NCBI GenBank assembly: GCA_902771935.1
Contig: CACXYM010000023.1
Coordinates: 1 to 41,629, forward strand
DNA length: 41,629 bases
Direction: 5' to 3'
Source: an uncultured Bacteroidales bacterium
GTDB lineage: Bacteria; Bacteroidota; Bacteroidia; Bacteroidales; Paludibacteraceae
Shown here: one piece after another, positions 31,941-41,176 of the stretch
How positions within the stretch are numbered: position 1 is the first letter of the stretch
Layout: the number at the start of each line of letters is the position of its first letter
Position numbers and translations under genes: made by a program
The notes under the pieces: generated by a model
Database searches by the model: none
Told to the model about the DNA's origin: nothing
What the model saw: only the letters and a program-made list of their open reading frames with translations

Positions 31941-32528
31941 TTATTTATTCTGAATTTTATTCATTATTGCCATTACATAACCCAAGCAAATAAATGCACC
32001 CGGAGCGAGCACAAACAGCAGTGCGCCGTAGTTCTCAGGGTAGATATGCAGACCGAATACAGCGCCTGTACCAAGGAACTCACGAATAGCACCAAGAATA
32101 GTCAGCGCCAGCGTGAAGCCTAAGCCCATTCCTATTCCGTCCAATGCGCTCAATCCCACACTATTCTTTGCCGCAAAAGCTTCAGCACGACCCAGAACAA
32201 TGCAGTTCACTACAATCAGCGGAATGAACAAGCCCAATGTCTCGTAGATAGTCGGCAGATACGCCTGCATCAGCAATTGAACCATCGTCACAAACGTAGC
32301 AATCACCACGATAAAAGACGGAATACGCACTTTGTCCGGAATTAAGTTCTTCAGCAGCGAAATAACCACATTCGAACATACCAGTACAAACAATGTCGCT
32401 AAGCCCATCGACATACCGTTAATCGCACTTGTCGTCGTTGCCAGTGTCGGACACATACCCAGCACCAGACCAAACGTCGGATTCTCTTTGAGAATACCGT
32501 TCAGCAATACTTTTGTTTCCTTATTCAT
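31941..32528 (-). CDS. rnfE: RNF electron transport complex subunit E
   Basis: 195 residues, six membrane helices, with KENPTFGLVLGMCPTLATTTSAINGMSMG and PLIVVNCIVLGRAEAFA. It is the partner membrane subunit of RnfA with inverted topology. Its start overlaps the end of rnfG by 8 nt, consistent with translational coupling. Confidence 0.95.
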   Translation of the reverse strand: MNKETKVLLNGILKENPTFGLVLGMCPTLATTTSAINGMSMGLATLFVLVCSNVVISLLKNLIPDKVRIPSFIVVIATFVTMVQLLMQAYLPTIYETLGLFIPLIVVNCIVLGRAEAFAAKNSVGLSALDGIGMGLGFTLALTILGAIREFLGTGAVFGLHIYPENYGALLFVLAPGAFICLGYVMAIMNKIQNK

Positions 32529-33111
32529 TTACGGCCTCCATTTCTGCTACTTCTGTACTATCCGGTTCAGCAACGCCTGACTCTACAATCGACGCACCGG
32601 CCCAACCTTCCACTTCTTCGCCTTGCTGAGCCATGAAATCTACATACGCGTCATTAATTGATTTAAGGAACGCGCGCGAGGAAATAGTCGCAGCCGTTAT
32701 CGCATCGATATCACCACCATCTTTCGACACACGGAACTGACCATTTGCCTTGCGACCGATGATATTCTGATTCGGTTTGTCTTCCTGCTTGAACCACCAG
32801 GTAGCTTTATCACCCAAACCCGGAGTTTCTTGATGCTCCAATATCTTGTAACCGAGTATCGTTCCGTCCTGAGCAAAACCGACCATTACAATCATCTTGC
32901 CGCCGAAACCGTCAACGGATACTTTGATTGCCTTTCCGTTAGCGTCACCGTTCAGCACAGCCTGTTGCGCAGCCGTTTCTGCATCGCGCTTCTGTTTCTC
33001 AATGCGAGCCTGAGTCAGCATATAGATGCCGGCCAGTGCCGCTGCTGCCACCAACGTAATAACCGTCAGCGACAATGCCATATTCTTGAAACTACTTACT
33101 AATTTTGCCAT
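32521..33111 (-). CDS. rnfG: RNF electron transport complex subunit G (FMN-binding)
   Basis: 196 residues: one N-terminal membrane helix (about residues 10-32) and a periplasmic FMN-binding domain. The flavinylation motif is TAATIS (139-144), with T142 the expected covalent FMN site. LEHQETPGLGDKATWWF is also typical. A short acidic tail, EVAEMEAVNE, ends the protein. Attachment needs an ApbE transferase, not seen in this window. Confidence 0.95.
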   Translation of the reverse strand: MAKLVSSFKNMALSLTVITLVAAAALAGIYMLTQARIEKQKRDAETAAQQAVLNGDANGKAIKVSVDGFGGKMIVMVGFAQDGTILGYKILEHQETPGLGDKATWWFKQEDKPNQNIIGRKANGQFRVSKDGGDIDAITAATISSRAFLKSINDAYVDFMAQQGEEVEGWAGASIVESGVAEPDSTEVAEMEAVNE

Positions 33112-33140
33112 AAGATTATTCAGTTTTGAGATTGTACAAC

Positions 33141-34136
33141 TTATTTTTTCTTCTCACCGAAGCGTTTTGGACGAATCTTGTTCAACAGTGGAACACATGC
33201 GTTCATAATCAATATCGCAAAGGACATTCCTTCCGGATATGATCCCCACGTACGGATAACCATCACTATCAGACCGATACCAATACCGAACACGATCTTG
33301 CCCCACGGCGACATAGGTGATGTCACATAGTCTGTTGCCATAAAGAATGCGCCCAACAGCATACCACCTGTGCACAAGGTCATCAGCACATATTCGCCTG
33401 TACCGAAACCTGCCGGCAAAACACCGCACCATCCGGTCACTGCAGCAAACAGAGCCGCTGTCGCTAATATACTTACAGGAATATGCCAAGTGATAACTCG
33501 GGTGCAAATAAGCAATAATCCGCCGAAAATCAATGCTGCAGCACAGACTTCACCGAACGAACCACCGACTAATCCCACAAATGCGTCCCATAAATCAGGC
33601 AGCTTGCTTACTGCCGAAGCATTACCTTTCACCACTTCTTTCATCGCAGCTAAAGGAGTCGCACCCGTCGCAGCGTCAATATAACTTCCGTCAAAGCCTT
33701 GCGGTAATGGCCAAGTTGTCATCTGCGCCGGAAAAGAAATAAGCAGGAACACACGTCCTACCAATGCCGGATTGAAGATATTCTGTCCCAATCCGCCAAA
33801 CGACATCTTACCTACGCCGATGGCTACAATAGCGCCAATCAGCACTATCCACCAAGGCAGATTACTCGGTAAATTAAACGCCAACAGCAAACCCGTCAAT
33901 ACAGCTGATAAATCGCCGATAGTCGATTGCTGCTTCAGCACGAACTTGGCAAGCACCCACTCGCAGGCAACACAAGCTGCCACACTAATGGAGGTCGTAA
34001 TCAATGTGCCCCATCCGAAAGCTGCTATCGACACCGCATAAGCAGGCATCAGCGCCGCTATTACAAGCAACATGTTTCTGCGCACACTATCACCGCTATG
34101 GACATGAGGCGCAGGAGATACAATCAATTTATCCAT
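33141..34136 (-). CDS. rnfD: RNF electron transport complex subunit D (FMN-binding, membrane)
   Basis: 331 residues with multiple membrane helices. The flavinylation motif TGATPL (157-162, T160 the expected FMN site), GGLGQNIFNPALVGRVF and TDYVTSPMSPWGKIVFG are present. It carries a covalent flavin in the Na+/H+-translocating core. It is spaced 29 nt from both rnfC and rnfG. Confidence 0.95.
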   Translation of the reverse strand: MDKLIVSPAPHVHSGDSVRRNMLLVIAALMPAYAVSIAAFGWGTLITTSISVAACVACEWVLAKFVLKQQSTIGDLSAVLTGLLLAFNLPSNLPWWIVLIGAIVAIGVGKMSFGGLGQNIFNPALVGRVFLLISFPAQMTTWPLPQGFDGSYIDAATGATPLAAMKEVVKGNASAVSKLPDLWDAFVGLVGGSFGEVCAAALIFGGLLLICTRVITWHIPVSILATAALFAAVTGWCGVLPAGFGTGEYVLMTLCTGGMLLGAFFMATDYVTSPMSPWGKIVFGIGIGLIVMVIRTWGSYPEGMSFAILIMNACVPLLNKIRPKRFGEKKK

Positions 34137-34139
34137 ATT

Positions 34140-34167
34140 CTTTCAACTTTCATCTTTCAACTTAAAT
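34140..34167. repeat. 7-bp-period repeat between rnfC and rnfD
   Basis: CTTTCAA, CTTTCAT, CTTTCAA, CTTAAAT in direct succession, filling nearly the whole spacer. The unit CTTAAAT also occurs in the repeat before rnfB. Confidence 0.75.
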
Positions 34168-35501
34168 TATTTTGCGTTTCTTGCACGCAAAATTCCGCCT
34201 ACTGTGGCTTTACCTAAACGCACGTAATCCAACAGCGGTCGGTGACTCGGGCAAGTGAACGTACAGCAGCCGCACTCAATACAATCCATGATATTGTGAG
34301 CTTCCATACCGTCCCACATCTCCAACTCTGCCTGACGAGCAAGCAAATACGGCTCTAAGCCCATCGGACAAGCATCTACACACTTAGCACAACGGATACA
34401 ATTATCCGGTGCGGTACGGCGAGACTCTTCTTCCGGCATAAACAGCAGACCGCTTACGCGTTTGTTGGCCGGCATGTCGATACTGTTCATAGCACGACCC
34501 ATCATTGGTCCACCGCCAATTATCTTGCCGGTATCTTCCGGAACACCACCTGCTAAAGCGACCACATCGCTCAGCGGCGTACCAAAACGCACGCGGTAGT
34601 TACCCGGTTTGGCCACATGCTTACCCGTCACCGTAATCACACGCTCTATCAGCGGCTTACGTTTAAGCACTGCCTCATAAACAGCATATATCGTTGCCAC
34701 ATTATCTACTACTGCGCCAACCTCAATCGGAAGTGCACCACTCGGAACTTGTCTTCCTATACATGCATCAATCAACTGTTTCTCACCGCCCTGTGGATAT
34801 TTCAGATTAAGCGGTTTCACAGATACACCCAGCACGCGGCTGGCAAGCTTCTGCATATATGCTATCGCGTCGGGTTTATTTTTCTCAATACCAATAATGG
34901 CTTGTTTGATATCCAACGCACGCATCAGCAACTGAATACCAACAATAATCTCTTCGCCATGTTCCAGCATCAACTGGTGGTCGCACGTCAAGTACGGTTC
35001 GCACTCCACGCCGTTCACAATCAGCACTTCCGCTTTCTTGCCGGGAGGAGGCATTAACTTAACATGAGTCGGGAAACAAGCACCGCCCAATCCTACTATA
35101 CCGGCTGCCGTAACACGATCAATAATCTCTTTCGGCTCAATAATTCCGCTACGCACCAAGGCCGGTGTCGTATCAATATCGTCAAGCCACAAGTCACCTT
35201 CTACGTCGATAAAGATTGCAGGAACGCGTGCGCCCCAACCATCTACAAAACTATCAATCTTCGTTATCGTACCACTAAACGGTGAGTGCACATTAGCGCT
35301 CACGAATCCGCCTGCCTTAGCTATCAGTTGACCGGCACGCACTTTGTCGCCCTTCTCAACAATTGGAACAGCCGGAGCACCTATATGTTGCACTAACGGA
35401 ATAATCGCCTGCTTCGGCAGCGGGCAATCTATTATCGCCTTGTTGGCACTATATACCTTATTATCCTGCGGATGAACACCGCCTATTCTAAACGTATTCA
35501 T
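34167..35501 (-). CDS. rnfC: RNF electron transport complex subunit C
   Basis: 444 residues. The NADH/FMN-binding part shows GGACFPTHVKLMPP and VNGVECEPYLTCDHQLMLE. Two 4Fe-4S motifs follow: CIRCAKCVDACPMGLEP and CIECGCCTFTCPSHRPL. It accepts or donates electrons at the NAD(H) side. The start overlaps the rnfB stop by 4 nt. Confidence 0.96.
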   Translation of the reverse strand: MNTFRIGGVHPQDNKVYSANKAIIDCPLPKQAIIPLVQHIGAPAVPIVEKGDKVRAGQLIAKAGGFVSANVHSPFSGTITKIDSFVDGWGARVPAIFIDVEGDLWLDDIDTTPALVRSGIIEPKEIIDRVTAAGIVGLGGACFPTHVKLMPPPGKKAEVLIVNGVECEPYLTCDHQLMLEHGEEIIVGIQLLMRALDIKQAIIGIEKNKPDAIAYMQKLASRVLGVSVKPLNLKYPQGGEKQLIDACIGRQVPSGALPIEVGAVVDNVATIYAVYEAVLKRKPLIERVITVTGKHVAKPGNYRVRFGTPLSDVVALAGGVPEDTGKIIGGGPMMGRAMNSIDMPANKRVSGLLFMPEEESRRTAPDNCIRCAKCVDACPMGLEPYLLARQAELEMWDGMEAHNIMDCIECGCCTFTCPSHRPLLDYVRLGKATVGGILRARNAK

Positions 35502-36370
35502 GCTTGTTCCTCCTCTTTTTTAGGTTCTGCCTCTGCCGGTTCTGCAGGTTTGCGCGGCGGGAAATTGATGGCATGAATAGCGCCCGTCGGACAAGCAGCT
35601 TCGCACTTGCGGCACAGACGACATTTCTGCCAATCGATATACGCTAAGTTATTCTCCACCGTAATGGCATCGAAGTTACATTCTTTCTGGCACTTGCCAC
35701 AGCCGATACATGCACTCAGACATGCCTTACGCGCAGGAGCACCTTTGTCTTTGTTCACGCACATAACCACGATACGGCGCGACTTAGGACCTTTCTTGCG
35801 CAGTTCGATAATGTGTCTCGGACATGCCTTCACACATTTGCCGCAGGATGTACATTTCTCGTCATCCACTTCCGGCAGACCGGTCTCTGGATTCATGCTG
35901 ATAGCACCGAACTGACACGCAGCCACACAGTCGCCGCAGCCCAAACAACCAAACGGACAAGCCGTCTCGCCCACATAACAGGCGTGCATGATTTTACAAC
36001 TGCGCGAACCGTCAAACTCACTCGTACGCGGACGGGCCTCACACGTGCCGTTGCAGCGCACAACAGCCACCATCGGCTCGGCCGCCACAGCCTCTTTGCC
36101 CAGAATAGTTGCCACTTTCTCCATCGTGACAGCACCGCCTACCGGACACAACAAGCCGTCTAAGGTCTCTGCTTTTACGCAGGCCTCAGCCAAGGCCCTA
36201 CAGCCTGCAAAACCGCAACCGCCGCAGTTGGCACCCGGCAACGCTTCCGCCACTTCGTCAATGCGAGGGTCCTCTTCTACTCGAAACTGACGAGCAATAA
36301 CGAACAGCAGCACCGCTGCCAATAATCCCGTTGCTCCCAGAACAAGTAATGAAATCAAAACTATATTCAT
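35498..36370 (-). CDS. rnfB: RNF electron transport complex subunit B (ferredoxin-like)
   Basis: 290 residues: an N-terminal membrane helix, a 4Fe-4S domain with NCGGCGFAGC, and several ferredoxin-type CxxCxxCxxxC clusters (CLGCGDCVAAC, CTSCGKCVKACP, CIGCGKCQKEC, CRLCRKCEAACP). The tail is Pro/Glu/Lys-rich. It takes electrons from ferredoxin. It is preceded by a heptad repeat that fills the gap to the RseC-like gene. Confidence 0.96.
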   Translation of the reverse strand: MNIVLISLLVLGATGLLAAVLLFVIARQFRVEEDPRIDEVAEALPGANCGGCGFAGCRALAEACVKAETLDGLLCPVGGAVTMEKVATILGKEAVAAEPMVAVVRCNGTCEARPRTSEFDGSRSCKIMHACYVGETACPFGCLGCGDCVAACQFGAISMNPETGLPEVDDEKCTSCGKCVKACPRHIIELRKKGPKSRRIVVMCVNKDKGAPARKACLSACIGCGKCQKECNFDAITVENNLAYIDWQKCRLCRKCEAACPTGAIHAINFPPRKPAEPAEAEPKKEEEQA

Positions 36371-36373
36371 AAT

Positions 36374-36429
36374 CGCTAAACTTAAATCTCTTATCCCTAA
36401 ACGCTAAACACTAAACGCTAAACGCTAAA
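36374..36429. repeat. 7-bp-period repeat between the RseC-like gene and rnfB, 8 units
   Basis: CGCTAAA, CTTAAAT, CTCTTAT, CCCTAAA, CGCTAAA, CACTAAA, CGCTAAA, CGCTAAA. The last unit supplies the stop codon of the RseC-like gene (TAG, complement of CTA at 36425-36427). Confidence 0.85.
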
Positions 36430-36694
36430 CCTTTGGTTTAATGCCGAAAAGCACAAGGTAATACACCGCCACCGTACCCAGCGCCACTCCACCGATTATG
36501 TATTCATTGTCCGTCAGCATGTCGGTAACTACAATCGCAACCGCCAACAGCACAAACGGCAGTATGTAGGCCAGCGTAATCGCCTTCCAGCGTTGGGCAC
36601 GCGAATAGCGGTCGTCTTCCACCACCTTACAATGATCACTCAACGCACAACCGCGACAAGCACTCGACACCGATTTTTGCTCACAATCTGCCAT
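36425..36694 (-). CDS. RseC/MucC-like SoxR-reducing system protein, short form
   Basis: 89 residues from the ATG at 36694. The promoter -7 box lies at 36713-36720, so the longer reading from 36754 would start upstream of the promoter. It has the RseC Cys cluster CRGCALSDHC (CX2CX5C) and two membrane helices (about 38-56 and 62-83). The usual N-terminal beta domain of RseC (about 50 residues) is mostly absent. It heads the rnf operon, as in other Bacteroidota. The presumed role is in assembly or redox function of RNF. Confidence 0.75.
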   Translation of the reverse strand: MADCEQKSVSSACRGCALSDHCKVVEDDRYSRAQRWKAITLAYILPFVLLAVAIVVTDMLTDNEYIIGGVALGTVAVYYLVLFGIKPKV

Positions 36695-36712
36695 ATTACA
36701 CAAATCAACCTG

Positions 36713-36744
36713 CAAAAATACAACAAATATTTCACATACACAAA
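36713..36744 (-). promoter_or_regulatory. Promoter of the rseC-rnfBCDGEA operon
   Basis: Minus strand: TTTG at 36744-36741, 20 nt, TATTTTTG at 36720-36713; the leader is about 12-18 nt. It is divergent from ftsK. Confidence 0.8.
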
Positions 36745-36768
36745 TTTTAATCACATTTTTTCATTTTT

Positions 36769-36800
36769 CTTGCATATATCAAAAAAAAGCAGTACTTTTG
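36769..36800 (+). promoter_or_regulatory. Promoter of ftsK
   Basis: CTTG at 36769-36772, 20 nt, TACTTTTG at 36793-36800, within the shared 21-bp cassette (36781-36801). The ATG is 17 nt beyond the -7 box. Confidence 0.85.
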
Positions 36801-36817
36801 CGCCAAATTTGTGTATT

Positions 36818-39340
36818 ATGCCCAGAAAACCGACTTCTGTAACATTACATGAGCGCGAAGAACGACAGGAACGACGCGCTATCGAGATAGATAAAACACC
36901 TTTCAGCCAGCAACTGAAAGCTTTCTTTGCGGACCGTAGAACTCAGGTCATCTGTGCCGCGATTTTGCTTGCTTTCTCCCTATTCACGCTTTTAGCGTGG
37001 ATTAGTTATTTCTTCACGGGAGACGTGGACTTCAGCCTCTTGGGCATGTCGCGTGCAGAGCGAATTAGCGCACGAGCACAAATAACCAATATCATGGGAC
37101 TGCCGGGTGCAAGACTCGCTGCTTTTATGATTGATGGCTCGTTCGGTGTGCCCTCCATTTTCATCTTGGTACTCACCACATTCTACGCACTTAATTTGCT
37201 GCATATCACCCACATAAAGAACTGGCGTCTCCTTTTTGTTTCTGCCTTCTGGCTTATATGGGGCAGCTTCGCTTTGGGCTTTGCGCAACTCATCACAGGC
37301 GTCGAGACTTTCTTCCGTTGGGGCGGTGCGCATGGCGAGTGGTTGAGCGAACTCATCAACAGTTTCATTCAACCCATCGGCACAATCATTGTGCTTGTCC
37401 TCGCGCTGGTTATTTTCGGTGTCATTGCCGACCCTAAATTCATTGACAAGGCCATCCGTTTCAAGCAGTGGTGCGTAGGTCTCTTCCGCAAGAAACAGCC
37501 GGCTATTGACACGCCTGCAACCGATCCGGAGACCCCTGCAGAAGAGCCTGTGACCGTCACCCTCGACATCAACAACACCGACGAAGAACCTATCATCGAA
37601 ATTCCCATTGAGGAAGACCCGACCGATATACCTGACGACGATCCGTTAACAGTCCAAATAGAGGAGCCGCAGCCTGCCGATGAAGACGAAAATGATGACA
37701 TCGACACCGACGACAGCGATACCAATACCGACTTGGACATAACGGAGACTGAAGAGGTCGAACTAACCAAACAACTCGAGCCATATAACCCGCGTAAGGA
37801 CCTCGAGTTCTATAAGTTCCCTACTCTCGATTTGCTCAAGGTCTATGACAACGAGACGGCGCCTGTAATCAATCAAGAGGAGCAGCAAGCGAACGCCAAT
37901 CGCATTGTCACGACCCTGCGCAATTACGGCATTGAGATAGAGCAAATCAAGGCCACTGTCGGCCCGACCGTCACGCTCTACGAAGTAGTGCCGAAAGCCG
38001 GTGTCCGCATCGCGAAGATACAGAACCTCGAGAACGATATCATGCTGTCACTCAGCGCAATAGGTATCCGTATCATTGCGCCTATGCCGGGTAAAGGTAC
38101 TGTCGGTATTGAGGTGCCTAACGAGAAACCACAAGTCGTTTCCATGCACTCTGTCATTGCGTCCAAGCGCTTCCAGGAAGAGCAGAAAATGCGCCTGCCT
38201 GTGGCTATAGGACGAACCATCACCAACGAAGTCTTCTGCTTCGATTTGGCTAAGACACCGCATCTCCTCGTTGCCGGTGCTACGGGTCAAGGTAAATCCG
38301 TCGGACTCAACGCTATCATCACATCTTTATTGTATAAGAAGCACCCGGCAGAACTCAAATTCGTGCTCGTGGACCCAAAGATGGTCGAGTTCTCTATCTA
38401 CAAGCCGCTGCTCAAGCACTACATGGCGGCGATGCCCGATCAGGAGGACCGAGACATCATCATCACCGACTGCCAGAAAGTTATTAACACCCTCAATTCC
38501 CTCGTTATTGAGATGGAGGACCGCTATTCGCTGCTCGCGGATGCCAACTGCCGCAATGTCGAGGACTACAACGAAAAGTTCAACTCCCGAGTCCTCAATC
38601 CCGAGAAACCCGTCGAGAACGTGGTCACCAAGAAAATCTTGCACCATCGCTATATGCCTTATCTCGTTATCATCATTGACGAGTACGGCGATTTCATCAT
38701 GCAGGCCGGCAAGGAAGTGGAGCGTCCTATTCAGCGCATCGCGCAGAAAGCACGTGCCGTCGGTATGCACATGATTCTCGCTACCCAACGTCCTGATGTT
38801 AAGATCGTTACCGGTACCATCAAAGCCAATATCCCTACCCGTATCGCTTTCCGCACACAGTCGGTTGTGGACAGCCGTACCGTCCTCGATGCCAAAGGCG
38901 CTGACCAACTCATCGGTAAGGGAGATATGCTTTATGCCGGCGGTGGTAATCTGACCCGTATCCAGTGTGCTTTTGTCGATACACCCGAAGTGGAGGCTAT
39001 CGTCGAGCATATCCACGAACAACAAGGTTATACCCAGCCCTACCAACTGCCTGAATACGTGCCCGAAGGTGGTGAAGAAGGTGCGGCTCCCGGCAGCGTA
39101 GATACCAAACGTCTTGATCCGATGTTTGCTGACGTGGCGCGCTATGTCGTTTCCAAGCAGGAAGGCTCCACTTCACGTCTGCAGCGCGTCTTTGAGATTG
39201 GTTATAACCGTGCCGGCAAGCTCTCCGACCAACTCGAAGCTACCGGTATCGTTGGACCGAATAAAGGTCCTAAGGGTCGCGACGTCCTTATCCAAGACAT
39301 GGAATCGCTTGAGCGCCTGCTCGAGTCACTCAACTGCTAA
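36818..39340 (+). CDS. ftsK: DNA translocase FtsK/SpoIIIE
   Basis: 840 residues from the ATG at 36818; the promoter lies between this and any upstream start. About four membrane helices occupy residues 30-200. A long acidic linker (about 235-325, with many Asp/Glu/Thr) follows. The motor has Walker A GATGQGKS (from about residue 487) and a Walker B region with VIIIDEYGDF (about 617). The C-terminal gamma domain (TSRLQRVFEIGYNRAGKLSDQLEATGIVG) reads KOPS-like polar sequences. It pumps DNA at the septum to finish chromosome segregation. lolA follows, a common pairing in Bacteroidota. Confidence 0.96.
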   Translation: MPRKPTSVTLHEREERQERRAIEIDKTPFSQQLKAFFADRRTQVICAAILLAFSLFTLLAWISYFFTGDVDFSLLGMSRAERISARAQITNIMGLPGARLAAFMIDGSFGVPSIFILVLTTFYALNLLHITHIKNWRLLFVSAFWLIWGSFALGFAQLITGVETFFRWGGAHGEWLSELINSFIQPIGTIIVLVLALVIFGVIADPKFIDKAIRFKQWCVGLFRKKQPAIDTPATDPETPAEEPVTVTLDINNTDEEPIIEIPIEEDPTDIPDDDPLTVQIEEPQPADEDENDDIDTDDSDTNTDLDITETEEVELTKQLEPYNPRKDLEFYKFPTLDLLKVYDNETAPVINQEEQQANANRIVTTLRNYGIEIEQIKATVGPTVTLYEVVPKAGVRIAKIQNLENDIMLSLSAIGIRIIAPMPGKGTVGIEVPNEKPQVVSMHSVIASKRFQEEQKMRLPVAIGRTITNEVFCFDLAKTPHLLVAGATGQGKSVGLNAIITSLLYKKHPAELKFVLVDPKMVEFSIYKPLLKHYMAAMPDQEDRDIIITDCQKVINTLNSLVIEMEDRYSLLADANCRNVEDYNEKFNSRVLNPEKPVENVVTKKILHHRYMPYLVIIIDEYGDFIMQAGKEVERPIQRIAQKARAVGMHMILATQRPDVKIVTGTIKANIPTRIAFRTQSVVDSRTVLDAKGADQLIGKGDMLYAGGGNLTRIQCAFVDTPEVEAIVEHIHEQQGYTQPYQLPEYVPEGGEEGAAPGSVDTKRLDPMFADVARYVVSKQEGSTSRLQRVFEIGYNRAGKLSDQLEATGIVGPNKGPKGRDVLIQDMESLERLLESLNC

Positions 39341-39372
39341 ACGATATAAACTTTTAAACCCTATAAACGCAA

Positions 39373-39867
39373 ATGTCGCATTTGCTTATTATATTAACCG
39401 CAACGCTGGCTTCTTTTTTAACCGGCTTGGAGACGAAAACTCTTCGTACGGACTTCACCCTTACGATCTCCGAGAACGTCTCGCAGCCGCTTAATATCAC
39501 AGGAACTATCACCGTCCACGGCGAACAATTCCTGCTCTCTGCGTTGGATTATGATGCGGCGTATGATGGCAAGACATTCTATCTCTGGCAACCGGATACC
39601 GAAGAGCTCACACTCTCTACTCCGACACAAGAAGAGTTATTGGAAATCAATCCGTTCCTATTCGCTAAGGCATTAGACGCTGCCGGCAAAAAAGTTAATT
39701 TCGTCATAGATGACAAGCAATTGCCTGTTCGCGCGCAGATGAGCGATGGCAAAACGAACTACTCGCTCACTTTCCGAAATGCGCAGTACCTCTCTCCATC
39801 TGCCGCCACTCCGGTCAATTTCACCATCACTCCTCCTTCCGGCGCTTTCGTCAATGATATACGATAA
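39373..39867 (+). CDS. LolA-like outer-membrane lipoprotein carrier
   Basis: 164 residues: a signal peptide (MSHLLIILTATLASFLTG), then a beta-rich domain with TDFTLTISENVSQPLNITGTITVHGEQFLL and DGKTFYLWQPDTEELTLSTPT, the half-barrel pattern of LolA. It is shorter than the usual 200 or so residues. Position 32 nt after ftsK matches the frequent ftsK-lolA order. It is likely periplasmic, ferrying lipoproteins to the outer membrane. Sequence similarity is weak, so context carries much of the call. Confidence 0.75.
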   Translation: MSHLLIILTATLASFLTGLETKTLRTDFTLTISENVSQPLNITGTITVHGEQFLLSALDYDAAYDGKTFYLWQPDTEELTLSTPTQEELLEINPFLFAKALDAAGKKVNFVIDDKQLPVRAQMSDGKTNYSLTFRNAQYLSPSAATPVNFTITPPSGAFVNDIR

Positions 39868-39878
39868 ATAGCTGCTCC

Positions 39879-39900
39879 CGCGACCATCTCGCGACCATTG
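39879..39900. repeat. 11-bp repeat, 2 copies
   Basis: CGCGACCATCT followed by CGCGACCATTG, 12 nt after the lolA-like stop codon. Confidence 0.65.
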
Positions 39901-39943
39901 GGCACGTGACGATAGCGTTTTTTTACATTTTTTCATCATTTTT

Positions 39944-39975
39944 CTTGTGAGATTCAAAAAAAAGCAGTACTTTTG
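39944..39975 (+). promoter_or_regulatory. Promoter of the AAA/DUF4143 gene
   Basis: CTTG at 39944-39947, 20 nt, TACTTTTG at 39968-39975, in the shared 21-bp cassette (39956-39976). A second possible -7 box, TATTTTTG, is at 39998-40005. Confidence 0.8.
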
Positions 39976-40024
39976 CGGCGGATTTAAAGTAGTACTTTAT
40001 TTTTGGACAATAAATATATTCATC

Positions 40025-41170
40025 ATGTATAATAGAAATATTGAATCTGAAGTGGTGCGGTTAGCTCAGTATTATCATGTGTTAACCATCACCGGTCCCC
40101 GTCAATCAGGTAAAACAACACTATGTAAAAAAGTGTTCCCAGACTACGACTATGTAAATTTAGAGGACGAAACGATGCGTATGGATATAGAGTTAAATGG
40201 GAAAAGCTATTTAATCGCACATCGTCAAGGTTTAATCATAGATGAGATCCAGAATATGCCAAATGTCTTTTCTATGGTTCAAGTTATCGTTGATACATAT
40301 GAAGATGCAAGATTTATTCTAACAGGAAGTAATAATTTCCTTTTGATGCAGAAGATTACGCAGTCATTGGCAGGACGTACGGCAATTCTTACTTTGTTGC
40401 CATTATCAATTGCAGAGCTTCCGGAGGTATCGAAAGCCGTTTCTCCTTTTGAATTGATTTATAAGGGGTTTTATCCTGCCGTATGGGCACAAAAAGTCCC
40501 CGCACAAGACATGTATCGTCAATACTTCTCCACATATATTCAGCGTGATGTTCAACAGGTACTGAATATTCGGCACCTGACTGAGTTCCGCAGCTTCCTA
40601 ATAATGTGTGCATCAAGGATTGGAACTGAGTTTAATGCCCAAAGTATGTGTTCGGAATTAGGTGTGTCTATACCGACCATTCAAGAATGGATGAATGTTT
40701 TAGAGGCCTCTTACGTCGTGTTCCGGCTTCAACCCTTTTATCGGAATATTAATAAGAGGTTGGTTAAAACGCCTAAGATTTATTTTTACGATGTCGGTTT
40801 GGCATGCTATCTATTGGGAATCCGTGATGCTTCACAGGTTGAGACTCATCCATTGCGGGGGCAACTCTTTGAAAATATGGTAGTCTGTGATAGATTGAAA
40901 AATATATATAACGCAGGAAAAGACAATAATTTGTATTTTTATCGTGACAAAGGACAACACGAGGTGGATATTATTCAAGAGGAGGGGTCTCATTTATCAG
41001 CATATGAGATTAAATTAGCCCCTATTGTGCATACCGAGTTTTACAAAAATTTAAATTATTTCCGAGCATTATTCCCTAATGATACGGTAAAGACAATGAT
41101 TATCAATACAGGTGAAGATGAAAATGACCTTCCAGACAATGGTCATATACATTTTACTACTGCAGGATAA
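40025..41170 (+). CDS. AAA ATPase with C-terminal DUF4143
   Basis: 381 residues from the ATG at 40025 (MYNRNIESEV); the longer reading from 39947 would overlap the promoter. Walker A is GPRQSGKTT (about residue 24), Walker B LIIDEIQNMP, sensor-1-like ILTGSNNFLLM. The C-terminal DUF4143 part contains YIQRDVQQVLNI and ENMVVCDRLKNI, then FYRDKGQHEVDIIQE, reminiscent of the PD-(D/E)XK-like fold. The function of this abundant family is unclear; links to toxin-antitoxin or mobile DNA have been suggested but are not shown here. The gene is visibly more AT-rich than ftsK, which may indicate transfer. Confidence 0.88.
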   Translation: MYNRNIESEVVRLAQYYHVLTITGPRQSGKTTLCKKVFPDYDYVNLEDETMRMDIELNGKSYLIAHRQGLIIDEIQNMPNVFSMVQVIVDTYEDARFILTGSNNFLLMQKITQSLAGRTAILTLLPLSIAELPEVSKAVSPFELIYKGFYPAVWAQKVPAQDMYRQYFSTYIQRDVQQVLNIRHLTEFRSFLIMCASRIGTEFNAQSMCSELGVSIPTIQEWMNVLEASYVVFRLQPFYRNINKRLVKTPKIYFYDVGLACYLLGIRDASQVETHPLRGQLFENMVVCDRLKNIYNAGKDNNLYFYRDKGQHEVDIIQEEGSHLSAYEIKLAPIVHTEFYKNLNYFRALFPNDTVKTMIINTGEDENDLPDNGHIHFTTAG

Positions 41171-41176
41171 GTTCCA

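Noticed and set aside
31344-36370. Na+-NQR operon
   Set aside because: The subunits include an RnfB-type polyferredoxin and an RnfC with two 4Fe-4S motifs, and there is no NqrF; the order B-C-D-G-E-A is that of RNF.
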